Positions 13,001 to 20,859 of a stretch of DNA of 64,000 nt are shown here, piece by piece. The translations under genes and the position numbers were made by a program. A model generated the notes under the pieces. The model worked only from the letters and a program-made list of their open reading frames with translations, was not told the origin of the DNA and searched no databases. Numbering within the stretch: the stretch's first letter is position 1; each line of letters opens with the position of its first letter. Source of the DNA: Plazaster borealis (taxonomy: Eukaryota; Echinodermata; Asteroidea; Forcipulatida; Labidiasteridae). The stretch lies in NCBI GenBank assembly GCA_021014325.1, contig CM037473.1, positions 6,699,501-6,763,500 of the forward strand. The letters are read 5' to 3'.

Positions 13001-16000
13001 GAACAAAGTTTCTCAGACATGTGAAATTGTTCCTGTTTGTTTGTGTTCATAGGGGATAGACTAAACATGTATACAAAAAGTGAAAATGTTTGATTGAATA
13101 ATTAATTGGTTATTAACTAATTAGTGATTTTGAGTGCTCTTGGCTACAGTAGAGTGTCATTGCGCAGGGTTAAGGCATGGATTGTGTGTTGGGAATTTTG
13201 CTCTACATTTGGGATAGTAGAGCAGGGAAGCAAGTAGAAGAGTGGATGATTGATATTAATTTCAGGGTACATGTACTAGATTACAATTTGTTTTCACTCA
13301 TTATCGTTTCAGTTTGCAGAGATAAACCAGGTTCTGCCAGACACATTCTTAAAAAAATAACCTTATTCAACAATGTAAGGCATAACATCCGAATGCTCTA
13401 AGTTTATTCGTATCATCGTGTCTTTTACCACTTAACGATATTGATTTGATTAATTTATGTTGTTGTCACAGATGATGCAAGTTCTGGTCATTCAACGGAC
13501 TGACCTACTGGCCAGCTATCCCAAGTTGAAAGCCTGGAAGGACCGGGTGGTCAAAAACCTAAACCCGTCCTTCGACGAAGAGCACAAAGTTCTCTTGGAA
13601 CTCAACGAAAATGCTAAAAACAGGTACATTTTTCTACATTTTGAATATGATTTATTAAAGGACGTTGAATTAAAATTATACCACACACAGATCCTTGTCA
13701 TTTGATTGGTGGAACACGAGTCGCGTGTCATCCTTTATTTTGCCATATACATACCGCCGCGAAGCCCACACATTTAATTATTATAGGAGTCCTATATGGA
13801 TAATTATAGGACGCTTCGCAGTATCGTTTCCAAAATAATCGTTCCCCGCCCGTTTGTCCAAAAGACGCAATGTAAGGTCGTGTCACTGCGGATAAGGTTG
13901 GTGTCTACATGGATTCGCCCACGTTGTTTATAAGGGTTTTTTTAAAAGGATGTTCAGAGTGTAGGGTGGATAGGTTCCCGTGTCTATTTTGTGTTTATTG
14001 TGGGACACAAACAAACTTAAATGACAAGGATCTATGTGTGAGTTATTTAAAACGAATTGAACGCATTTCGTTTGTGCATTGTCGCAGAATATAACCACTT
14101 GGTGAAACCTTTCTTTTACAGTTTATTCGGCTTCGCCTTGTAAAATGAAACAGTCCAGATTTCACTTCGTGATTATATTCTGAGACAATGCACTCATATG
14201 CATCCAAATGTTTGTATATTGTACGAGCAACTAGAAAAACAAACGTCTTCATTAAGAAACTATTTAATTTAATTTAATTGAAAGCTGCAACAATTTAATG
14301 GATTATTTGAATGTATCCTTTTTTTCATTCACAAGTTTTACAAAAACAAAATTAACATTGATGGCAATGGTTTGGTTGCATAAAAAAAACACCACAATAT
14401 TCTTTGAATTGAAACTTCAGGAGGATTTCAAATGTGGTTTGCTGGGAAAACCAAGTGCATGAAAACAATCTCCCCTCTCTATCTCGCTATGGAGTATGAG
14501 TTGTGGTTGTTCTGAAAAGTACCGGTGGTGTAAAAACTTGACGTTTCGAGCAGCGTGCTCTGAACGTCTTCATGAGAAAGCTCTCAACGTCTTCAGCTTT
14601 CTCATTAACCTTGCATGATGTCATCGGTCACTCATTGAGTGTCCGTTTTTAATTAAAGAGTCGGGACTCCACCATATTTTCTTTTTCTTCAAAAATCTAA
14701 ACAATTCCAAGTTCTCCAACTACACGTAGCCAAATAGCACGCCAATTGTTTTGATACAATCGGGTGGTTTTTTTCACACAACAAAAATCCATCAATGACC
14801 AGCTCTCCCAGAATTCCCATGTACAGCAGTTACTTGACCTTGGGGTCAATAGCCACAACTGAATGAAATGAACCATTGGTTTCCAGATGGCTTCTTCTGT
14901 ATACTTGTACAATGGCTTTTAGCAGTGACTTGAATTTGTTTTATTTTGTCAGAAGGGTCCATATCTAATGGTTTGGGCCATTAGAAAATGATTGTTTTCT
15001 TAATAAAAATGTATTACACGCTTATATCAAAACGGTCACTCAAAAAGTGACTGATGCTGTCCGACCGTACTTTTGTTTTTGATGGTGTCACGGAGCACGT
15101 TCTTTTAAACTCCTCCATCAAACTCCTTTGTTTTAATCACCTAAAACAAACCAGTTAATTCTGATAACACAATAGGTCCACAAGATTTCTTAGCGCATAA
15201 AGTTTAGTTAACATCACCTGAAGACGAATGTCTATAAAATATCTCAACGGTATCGTCACATCTATCCTTGAATTTATAGAGCCCTTCGAAGCCCTGCGCC
15301 GGTGCCCACTGAACCTGTCACAGTGTATGGTTTCGGAGTCTCACAGCCAACTAGGAGTGTCTGTCTCTTCTGTAAAATCAGCGGTGTCCCTTTCAAGTTC
15401 AACAATGTAGATCTTATGTCTGGTAAGTTCATTTTAATTAAAGGAAATTCTAAAGATTCTGTGCCTATATTGATCTCCAGCTAGACCCAGTAACTGGGGC
15501 GCTGTACTCGGGTTTTTTTCTCTCGAAATTTTGACATCTGCGGTCGTACTAGCGCCCCAGCTACGCGTTGTATATTACCGGTACCACAGCAATTGTGCGC
15601 TGCGGCGAGTGCACACAGTATGAATGTCGGTCCAACTGAGAGTTTGACGTCATAGTGGTTTCTCCGAAAAAACTTGCAGCTAAAAACAAAATCGTGAGTA
15701 CATTTAAATGCCCGATGTTGCATCTTAGACATAATGAAGAAGCCAGTAGGCGTTTTTAAAGCTATTTTGTTGGGTATTTTGTCGTTCTGAGGCATTTTTT
15801 GTGTCAACTTATATCAATTTGAAAATCGCTGTGGTTTATACAACGCGTAGCTGGGGCGCTAGTACGACCGCAGATGTCCAAATTTCGAAAAAACAAGTAC
15901 AGCGCCCCAGTTACCGGGTCTAATCTCAACCTATTTTGAAGAAGAAAAACAATTACGGACAGAATAAAAAATAAAAAAAATCGCATTTTTTACCACAATA

Positions 16001-19000
16001 AAAAAATATTTTAAAGTCAATTCGCAAATTGAATTTTTGTTTTTGTTTGCAGGTGAGCACAAGAAAGAACCATATTTGGCAATCACTTCGCTCGGCCAAG
16101 TCCCATGTTTGGTAGATCGCGGCACTACGTTCACACAATGGTATGTATAATGTCTGACAGACTCAATCTACAAGAGGTATGCTTCAAAACCATGCAGTGA
16201 CGGTCGCTGTTAGCACATACTGACATCATTATTTTAATATTTCCATTGTCTTAACAACATCGTACACACTGCTCAGCTCATTATGCCATCATAATCTAAG
16301 CTGGACCATGCCACACGTCCAAGAGGGGGTTTCGATCAATAGGGGTGAGTGATTTGGTTAGAAGGGGGCAGGAAAAAACAACTCTGCCAGCATCTTTTGA
16401 GGACAAAATCATTATGTCAATTGTCAATGGTAGATTAAAACTAAACTGTAAAACTGAATTAATTAAGCAAATAAAAGAGGTCGAGAAATTTGAATCTCCA
16501 AAACTCACCTCAAGTTTCAAAACTTCCGTGGTGTCCGTTTGTGATTGCTGTGGACAGAGATGCGGTTGGTACCCACTGTCACCTCGTTAAACGTGGATGG
16601 ATTCGACGTTCTTCTATGAAAATATCGTGATATTAGCTGTTTTCTTATGGTATTCAGCCGAAACTGTCACTGGTGACTTTTATTGTGATCGTTCTTGATA
16701 ATTTGGCCTTTGAATCAGCATTAAGTTGACAACAATCAAAAACAATGATACAACTCTTAAGCAATGGGAGCGAGGAATAGTGGATTCTTCAACCCTGCAT
16801 GAATTAAAACCACTCCTGGGCTCGATTTCATCTTGAGAAATTCATCTTAAGATGGGTTGTCTCTCATTGCCATAAAGTGATTTTTTTTGTGATATCACAC
16901 TTTGCTTAGCAATTATGATTGATAGATAGTTAAGATCAATCTTAACTCTTTGTGAATTTGCCCCCCCCCCTGGGGGGGGGGGGCTCGATTTCACAAAGCA
17001 CTTAGATTTATCTTAAGATGAGTTTCAATATTACCATAGTTATTTGTCTTGTGACATCACACTTTGCTTAGCAGATTAAGTTAAGATCAATCTTAGCTCT
17101 TTGTGAAATCGGCCCCAGGTCTACTTAAATTAATTGAGGCCGAGTTCGAATTGGGGCTACGGCTACGACTGTTGCTAACGGTGTTGCCAAGGGCAGCCTT
17201 TGCTTCAATGCATGATGACACTGTGACCAAGCCGTAGCCACAGCTATAGCCGTGACCGCTAATTCGGAAACGGCCCAAGTTCCTGATTGTAACGCCCTCT
17301 TGCACTCTGACACTCCAGTTACTTCGTATTGTCTGTTTTTGTCATTTCATTTAATTTCATTTATTAATTTTGGTTGTGAAGCCAAGGACTCTCAGAAAAG
17401 CGAACTTAACCACTATACAAGCAAGAATACCATGGAGAGAATACAAAGAAGGAAAATTCAGTTTTAGATGTGAGAGGAAAACCCCAGAGAAATACTCCAG
17501 GGAAAACCCACGCAGTCAGGTAGGGACTGAAATCCCAATCCACATAATTCCCCGGTGGGATTCGAACCGGGGTCCTATAGAGGTGGAAGGCGAGGAAAGA
17601 TACCACTACACCAACCGTTAATATAACTAGCATCTCCCTATCTTATTCATTTCAGTCCAACGATCCTGAAGTATTTAGCATCTAAATACAAAGCGGCTGA
17701 TCACTGGTTCCCGGCAGCAGACTTGAAGGCTCAAGCTCGAATCAACGAGTATCTTGACTGGCAACACACAGGTCTTAGAAAGGAGGGCACAGACATCTAT
17801 CGTGGTTTGGTAAGTAACATGATTATATCATTATTTTCTTAAGGTCAGAAACTGGCACCCCGGACAAAGATATTGGGGAAAAACAGGGAGAACACTTATA
17901 GGGCTAGATAGCTCAGTTGGTAGAACGCTATGTGGCATAGCGCCCTCCTTTGAATAAACTTCCTTCAGTCCATGTCAATCTACATTATGAAAATCCTTCA
18001 ATTTAACGTCTGGCTCATTCAATTTGCTCCGTCACATTTAGGTCGCAAAGATCATTCAATTTTGCAAAAGCCAACAGCAAAACGCTGGTCATTGACAACC
18101 ATTCAATTTCATCAATTGTAAGTAGTAGAAATTAAGCAGAAGAATGGTGAAATATATATATAGTCTTACATGTCTATAAATGCAAATTACTGACAAAAAA
18201 CCGAACCGGAACGAGAAGAGCGAAACCAAGTGTGCACGAAAACCGTATGGAAATCAAAAGTATAGCTGACAAAAAATTCTAGCTTGAAACAATCATGCTT
18301 GAATTTGAATTCGTTTTTGCTGAAAATGACTTGGAAAACCTATATTATGTTGACATATTTACGTCCTCACGTTTATTCAAATTATATTTATAACAAACGT
18401 TTCATATATATAATTTCGGGTTTTGTTTCCTTAAGATTTTCCATAAGCCAGTCGATGAGGAAAAGCTGGCCCAGGATTTTGAGAAGTTTGACAAGACTCT
18501 TGGCGTGATGGAAGATAAATTCCTGGGCAGCAAAGATTTCTTATGTGGCGACAAGCTCAGCATCGCTGATATTTGTGCTATTACAGAGGTAAGTGTCACA
18601 TGTTGCTTAATCCCTAACATGTGTAATGACTTATTAATACTATTTCTTGGGTTCTTTAGTACCGTATTTATTGAGGCTACTCTTCATACAGACTTATGTG
18701 AAGCTCTAGTTTCTACCTTCCATTATGAGAGTGTCAAAGGTCATCTGTGCATAACTGTATTTAACCACAAGAGGGCGCTGCACCTCTTACAGTAAGAAAT
18801 AGGAATGTGGGCTGGGTTGCGCATACGATCGAACCAGTTAGGCGTATTGGATGGGAAAGGGTTGGGTCGGACATACAGGAGAAGGCTCGGAGATAATTGA
18901 AGGGTTTGGTTTACAGTTGGGAGTTGGGACAAAGGGCTTTTGGGCGGGAAAGGATAATTTGGGCTACGAACAATCGAAGGAGGCAAGATGGAGATTGGGA

Positions 19001-19604
19001 CAAGAAATACGACATTTGTTTGAGTAATGTTTGAGTGAAACGAATTACGTCTTAGAGATGGGTTGGGGGAACGACTGGGGCAAATTAATGCAGCCGGTTT
19101 TAAAGATAACAATAAAGAGCAAAGTTTCAAAGGAATGAGTGAGCGAAGAAATGCATGTTTATTAATGTGATTTATTTTGTCTTATGATTATTTATTTGCA
19201 TAAAGACAAATGGATACAAAAATCGTCGAAGACTTGAAACACATCTCAAAATTGTAAATGCGCTTTTCTTTTTAAATGTTAACTCATTATCAGGTATTTG
19301 GTCTTTTAATTTTTTATTCTTTTTGGTGGAACAAGCTTTTGCAGACTGCTGCCAGCATTGTGGTATAAATGCAAAAAAAAAAGTGGTTATGGGAATATGG
19401 CCTCTCGTTTCGATCTTAACAGAGTTCTTTCTCGTTTCATTTTCACAGTTGACGCAAGTTCTGGTCATTCAACGGACTGACCTACTGGCCAGCTATCCCA
19501 AGTTGAAAGCCTGGAAGGACCGAGTGGTCAAACACCTCAACCCTGCCTTCGACGAAGAGCACAAAGTTCTCTTGGAATTCACTAAAAATGCATTACAGAA
19601 GTAA
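4079..19604 (+). CDS. Triple-domain theta-class glutathione S-transferase (single fused gene, 16 exons)
   Basis: CDS join: 4079-4095, 4983-5137, 6452-6539, 7075-7228, 7878-8045, 9034-9185, 10148-10290, 10541-10628, 11282-11435, 12459-12626, 13472-13623, 15280-15422, 16053-16140, 17656-17809, 18436-18588, 19449-19604. All joints are GT-AG and phase-compatible; the sum is 2133 nt, a 710-residue frame without internal stop. Three GST domains lie at about residues 23-244, 257-479 and 492-710. Each has the theta-type N-terminal Ser-Gln-Pro (Ser31, Ser266, Ser501), the Val-Pro turn of the thioredoxin fold, an alpha-helical domain with a DWQHTGLR segment (theta GSTs have a similar AWQHTTLR) and a SIAD N-capping box. 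Known family role: GSH conjugation in the cytosol. The start was chosen because cassettes 2 and 3 have no usable Met before the catalytic Ser. The alternative is three separate genes with unseen first exons; phases and linkers argue against it. Fusion is inferred from splicing phase, not from transcripts. Confidence 0.75.
4610..4965 (+). mobile_element. tRNA-derived SINE with (ATT)n tail in GST intron 1
   Basis: B-box-like GGTTCGAGTCCC, the CACTTGTGTCCTTAAGCAAG segment, AAGCGCTATATAAGAACT and an (ATT)n tail, all shared with the copies at 25602-25950 and 60890-61315. The tail ends about 15 bp before the exon A1 acceptor. The left (A-box) end is missing. Confidence 0.85.
4983..5137 (+). CDS. 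GST exon A1 (domain 1, thioredoxin-fold start)
   Basis: Encodes a Pro/Ser-rich tail then AVYGIGVSQPTRSICMFC, with the theta-type catalytic Ser31 in SQP. The acceptor at 4981-4982 is chosen over nearby AGs (4992, 4996, 4998) because only it restores the phase from exon 1. Donor GTAAGT at 5138. It is 12 nt longer than exons A2 and A3, all of it in the N-terminal tail. Confidence 0.85.
5261..5552. mobile_element. Foldback element with CCAGGG ends
   Basis: Begins CCAGGGCCCAATTTCATA and ends TATGAAATTGGTCCCTGG, inverted. The interior repeats GCTTA/TAAGC motifs. It lies in GST intron A1-B1. Shorter relatives begin at 21361 and 56544. Confidence 0.8.
5948..6155. mobile_element. GGGTCA-rich inverted-repeat element
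   Basis: Left end ACTCTAAAAACGCCCGGGTC, right end GGGTCAACTCTGACCCGG; same family as 1965-2215. Lies in GST intron A1-B1. Confidence 0.6.
6452..6539 (+). CDS. GST exon B1 (domain 1, glutathione-site strand)
   Basis: 88 nt. Encodes EHKKAAYLAITPLGQVPC and on to TLTQ, with the Val-Pro cis-proline turn at residues 74-75. The codon split across the next intron reads Cys87, so the usual Glu-Ser pair that holds the GSH gamma-glutamyl group is Gln-Cys here. Confidence 0.92.
6540..7074 (+). other. GST intron B1-C1
   Basis: No recognised repeat or exon; the open frames here lack family similarity. Confidence 0.6.
7075..7228 (+). CDS. GST exon C1 (domain 1, first C-terminal helices)
   Basis: 154 nt. 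Encodes PTIMKYLATKYKVADHWF and on through RINEYLDWQHTGLRKDG. The WQH segment is a good theta-class match. It differs from exon C2 by a single base (Lys versus Met), although the flanking introns are dissimilar beyond a few bases. Confidence 0.93.
7229..7877 (+). other. GST intron C1-D1
   Basis: Starts with a T-rich stretch; contains CTTTCGATCCAAATCGGACC but no recognised element. Confidence 0.6.
7878..8045 (+). CDS. GST exon D1 (domain 1, SIAD capping box)
   Basis: 168 nt, phase 0 at both ends. Encodes helices ending in GGDKISIADICAISE, the N-capping box and hydrophobic staple region of the GST C-terminal domain (SIAD at residues 185-188). Confidence 0.93.
8275..8435 (+). mobile_element. Penelope-like retroelement remnant with hammerhead-like core
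   Basis: CTGAAGA (8318-8324), a short stem GATCAG/CTGATC and GAAAC (8344-8348) resemble a hammerhead ribozyme core. They are followed by GGTTCTTTTCAGAACC and CACATGGTGTTACCGCAAAC, which recur at 44760-44900. Assignment to Penelope-like elements rests on the known presence of such ribozymes there. Confidence 0.45.
9034..9185 (+). CDS. GST exon E1 (domain 1 end, spliced to next cassette)
   Basis: Encodes MMQVLVIQRTDLLASYPKLK and on to EKAMN. The donor GTACGT at 9186 falls after 152 nt, the same place as in exon E2, leaving two bases (GG) that complete a Gly codon with the first base of exon A2. Reading through without splicing adds 13 unrelated residues and stops at 9223-9225; this is a possible short isoform. 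Confidence 0.85.
9595..10030 (+). mobile_element. SINE fragment joined to a GGGGGACA-type element in intron E1-A2
   Basis: GTGGGTTCGAATCCCGG, a B-box match, starts a SINE fragment. From about 9850 the sequence (TAGCGCCCTCTTTTGAA, GTGGGGGACAC) matches the element at 22245-22385. Confidence 0.6.
10148..10290 (+). CDS. GST exon A2 (linker and domain 2 start)
   Basis: 143 nt. Opens with a Pro-rich linker (AHPSPVPVPTEP) and then VTVYGFGGSQPSRS with Ser266. In-frame upstream there is a stop at 10092 and no ATG between it and the exon, so it cannot start a protein by itself. Donor GTAAGT at 10291. Confidence 0.88.
10541..10628 (+). CDS. GST exon B2 (domain 2, glutathione-site strand)
   Basis: 88 nt, EHKKDAYLAISPLGQVPC to TLTQ. 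Same phases as B1 and the same Gln-Cys (321-322). The following intron begins GTACGT and contains a SINE fragment. Confidence 0.92.
10640..10830 (+). mobile_element. SINE fragment in GST intron B2-C2
   Basis: GTGTGGGTTCGAATCCCGG followed by TTGTGTCCGTGAGCAAGAT, the same order as in the fuller SINE at 25602-25950; tail missing. Confidence 0.65.
10836..11090 (+). mobile_element. Subfamily II TTAA-type element, truncated
   Basis: CATAACCGCTCCAGATTTTC and CAAATGAAATGTTCACAGG match the subfamily II copies; the left part is replaced by other sequence. Confidence 0.55.
11282..11435 (+). CDS. GST exon C2 (domain 2, first C-terminal helices)
   Basis: 154 nt, 153 of 154 bases identical to C1 (LATKYMVADHW instead of LATKYKVADHW). 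Donor GTAATC at 11436. Confidence 0.93.
11535..11725. mobile_element. GGGTCA-rich inverted-repeat element
   Basis: Starts ACTCTTAAAAATAACC, then GGTCAGAATTGACCCGGATT; same family as 1965-2215. Lies in GST intron C2-D2. Confidence 0.55.
12367..12421 (+). pseudogene. Relic partial copy of GST exon D
   Basis: After CTTAAG comes an exon-D-like stretch resembling cassette 3 (ATTTTGCCAAAAGC, then GATGAGGAAAAGCTGGC) that runs to GAGAAGTTT and then breaks off. One extra base puts stops in frame, so it cannot be used. The bases after it (12422-12458) instead resemble the intron end before exon D1. It marks a recombination joint between unlike cassettes. Confidence 0.8.
12459..12626 (+). CDS. GST exon D2 (domain 2, SIAD capping box)
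   Basis: 168 nt, six base differences from D1; ends GGDKISIADVCAISE. It is preceded 37 nt upstream by a broken partial copy of the same exon (12367-12421). Confidence 0.93.
12627..13471 (+). other. GST intron D2-E2
   Basis: AT-rich; no recognised element or exon. Confidence 0.6.
13472..13623 (+). CDS. GST exon E2 (domain 2 end, spliced to cassette 3)
   Basis: 152 nt to the donor CAG/GTACAT at 13624, the homologous position to E1. Two leftover bases (AG) join the A of exon A3 to make Arg480. Reading through would add 32 residues and stop at 13703-13705; those residues look intronic. Confidence 0.85.
13624..15279 (+). other. GST intron E2-A3 (linker intron)
   Basis: Holds an inverted repeat with arms GTGCATTGTC/GACAATGCAC (about 14075-14193) and a minus-strand hammerhead-like fragment at 14541-14580. 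No start exon like 4079-4095 is visible. Confidence 0.6.
14541..14580 (-). mobile_element. Hammerhead-like fragment, minus strand
   Basis: Reverse complement reads TGAAGACGTTCAGAGCAC, then GCTGCTCGAAACG, parallel to 8319-8349: same core order with a different stem. Confidence 0.4.
15280..15422 (+). CDS. GST exon A3 (linker and domain 3 start)
   Basis: 143 nt. Linker ALRSPAPVPTEP, then VTVYGFGVSQPTRS with Ser501. An in-frame TGA lies just upstream (15269-15271) and no Met precedes the catalytic Ser, so a preceding exon is required. Confidence 0.88.
15482..15922. mobile_element. Foldback element with about 93-bp inverted arms
   Basis: Left arm starts TAGACCCAGTAACTGGGGCG and the right arm is its reverse complement with few changes. 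Inside each arm CTGGGGCGCT and AGCGCCCCAG are again inverted, so the arms fold on themselves. Lies in GST intron A3-B3. Confidence 0.88.
16053..16140 (+). CDS. GST exon B3 (domain 3, glutathione-site strand)
   Basis: 88 nt, EHKKEPYLAITSLGQVPC and on to TFTQ. More diverged than B1/B2 (VDRGTTFTQ instead of VDGGTTLTQ). Gln-Cys at 556-557 is kept. Confidence 0.92.
16815..17118. mobile_element. Two head-to-tail foldback elements around a C10-T-G12 joint
   Basis: Both units start GGGCTCGATTTCA, contain ATCTTAAGATG and CATCACACTTTGCTTAGCA, and end CTTTGTGAA(AT)C. A C-run (16961-16970), T and G-run (16972-16983) sit at the junction. A third, lone unit is near 21995-22135. Confidence 0.75.
17396..17632 (-). 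mobile_element. tRNA-derived SINE (Gly/Asp-like head), minus strand
   Basis: Reverse complement contains GTTGGTGTAGTGGTATC (A-box region) and CCGGTTCGAATCCCACC (B box), then CAGTCCCTACCTGACTGCG. Lies in GST intron B3-C3. Confidence 0.65.
17656..17809 (+). CDS. GST exon C3 (domain 3, first C-terminal helices)
   Basis: 154 nt. A central stretch of more than 80 nt is identical to C1 and C2, but both ends differ (LASKYKAADHW; KEGTDIYRGL), so the exon looks like a mosaic. Confidence 0.92.
17857..17945 (+). mobile_element. Truncated SINE head
   Basis: GGCACCCCGGACAAAGATAT and GATAGCTCAGTTGGTAGA match the copy at 20290-20440, then it is cut off and joined to GCGCCCTCCTTTGAA sequence. Confidence 0.65.
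18004..18380. repeat. Dispersed repeat shared with LGR intron (58790-59210)
   Basis: Shared blocks in the same order: GGTCGCAAAGATCATTCAAT, GCAAAAGCCAACAGC, GAATGGTGAAA, GTGTGCACGAAAAC, TTTTTGCTGAAA. Lies in GST intron C3-D3. Confidence 0.75.
18436..18588 (+). CDS. GST exon D3 (domain 3, five codons shorter)
   Basis: 153 nt instead of 168: it reads IFHKPVDEEK where D1 has IFTPMRSGKPIDEEK. Ends CGDKLSIADICAITE. Frame is kept because 15 nt are missing. Donor GTAAGT at 18589. Confidence 0.92.
18589..19448 (+). other. GST intron D3-E3
   Basis: No recognised element; a long minus-strand open frame here (18741-19130) is Pro/Ser-rich without family match. Confidence 0.5.
19449..19604 (+). CDS. GST exon E3 (domain 3 end, stop codon)
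   Basis: Encodes LTQVLVIQRTDLLASYPKLK to TKNALQK and TAA. The stop lies exactly where E1 and E2 have their donor: after 152 nt the sequence is GTAAAC, read as the end of AAG TAA. This is the only cassette in which exon E ends right at the conserved boundary with a stop. Confidence 0.92.
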   Translation: MTQVLVIQRTDLLASYPKLKAWKDRVVKHLNPAFDEEHKVLLEFTKNALQK

Positions 19605-20289
19605 ACTCCTTCCTCAGTAGTTGTTGTTGATTATTTGTATTATTTTTATTATTATTATTATTATTGTTATTATTTTATTTTATTTTATTTTTTATTTTTT
19701 TATTTTTTTTTTAGTTGGGGGGAGGCGGGTTAGTGCACGACACAATTCCTTAAGTCCAGTAAGTACAGCAATGTTGGTAACTTCCTGGTATGGCTGCTGA
19801 ACGCCTGCCCCTTTCTTTGAATCAATATAAAGTTTGTGTAACAACAATGTTAGCAAACCTTCAGCACTGAAATGCTTACTCTCTTTGATTCAAGATAAGG
19901 TACAACTATAAGTAACATTTATAACGAAACTGTTACCACTGCTTCGCTAAATTTCTTCGAATCAAATGCTATACCACACCTTCGTTTAGTAAACTTCAGA
20001 ATGCTTACTTTCTTTGAATCAACATAAGGTACATTAATGGCAATGTTGACAATACTAATTTTATACCACCTGTATGCTTACTCCATTGAATAAATATAAG
20101 GTACAGTATTTGTAAGGTTAAAAATACTTCTACCACCTGCACGTTTACTCTCTTTGAATCAATATAAACATAAATTGATATGAAAAAAAGTCCCATCACA
20201 TTAAGGTGATCCCTTTGCCGCCGCTTCCCAGGTTTTATCGTAAACTTAGGTGTGATCCCTGGCTACACGGCAGTTACAGGTTGAATGGC

Positions 20290-20440
20290 TTCTGACTGGC
20301 ACCCCGAACAAAGATATTGACAAAATAGGGAGACCACCAACGTAGGGCTAGATAGCTCAGTTGGTAGAGCACCGGCACGTTAAACCGGAGTTTGTTGGTT
20401 CAAATCCCGCTCCAGTCAATTGTTCTTTGTTCAACCCCCA
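20290..20440 (+). mobile_element. tRNA-derived SINE head
   Basis: GATAGCTCAGTTGGTAGAGC (A box) and GTTGGTTCAAATCCCGC (B box). It is not a true tRNA gene: the 5' GGGCTAG has no matching 3' acceptor strand. Confidence 0.7.
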
Positions 20441-20544
20441 ATTGTAAATCAATATAAGGTACAGTGTCAGCAATGTCGGGGGAAATCCTGCTACGTTGTC
20501 AATCCAAATATGACGTGAAAGAAGTAGCTATGACTGAATTGTAG

Positions 20545-20858
20545 TTCTTTTCACAGTTAGAAGTACAGTAGCTTTGGATAGTATAATGCATTTTGAAAAA
20601 CTTTTCACTTCGAAATACTGCGGTTATGGAAAAATGTATCACTTTTTATCCCAAAAATGTTGAATCTGAGAAGCGTTACTGACAGTAACGTTTCTCATAT
20701 TGTGTATCGTGGACATAACCTCTCCAGATTTTTGGCAATATCTCAAAAACGCTACCTCCTTTTGAAATGACATTTTCACAGGTTAGATTTATAGTATATA
20801 TCTACAACTATGTAGGAACAGTGGGTTCCAATTACCAAACGTATACAATCCCTTTAAG
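20545..20858 (+). mobile_element. TTAA-type element, subfamily II
   Basis: AGCTTTGGATAGTATAATGC, hairpin GAGAAGCGTTAC/GTAACGTTTCTC (20661-20690), AACCTCTCCAGATTTT, then CCAAACGTATACAATCCCTT at the end. Confidence 0.75.
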
Positions 20859-20859
20859 T

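Noticed and set aside
4983..19604. Three independent tandem GST genes
   Set aside because: A2 and A3 have no start codon upstream in frame, the first Met would fall after the catalytic Ser, and E1/E2 lack a conserved stop; the single fused gene explains all phases. It is kept as the alternative until transcripts are seen.
20340..20420. tRNA gene
   Set aside because: A and B boxes are present but the acceptor arms do not pair; it is a SINE head with a truncated relative at 17857-17945.
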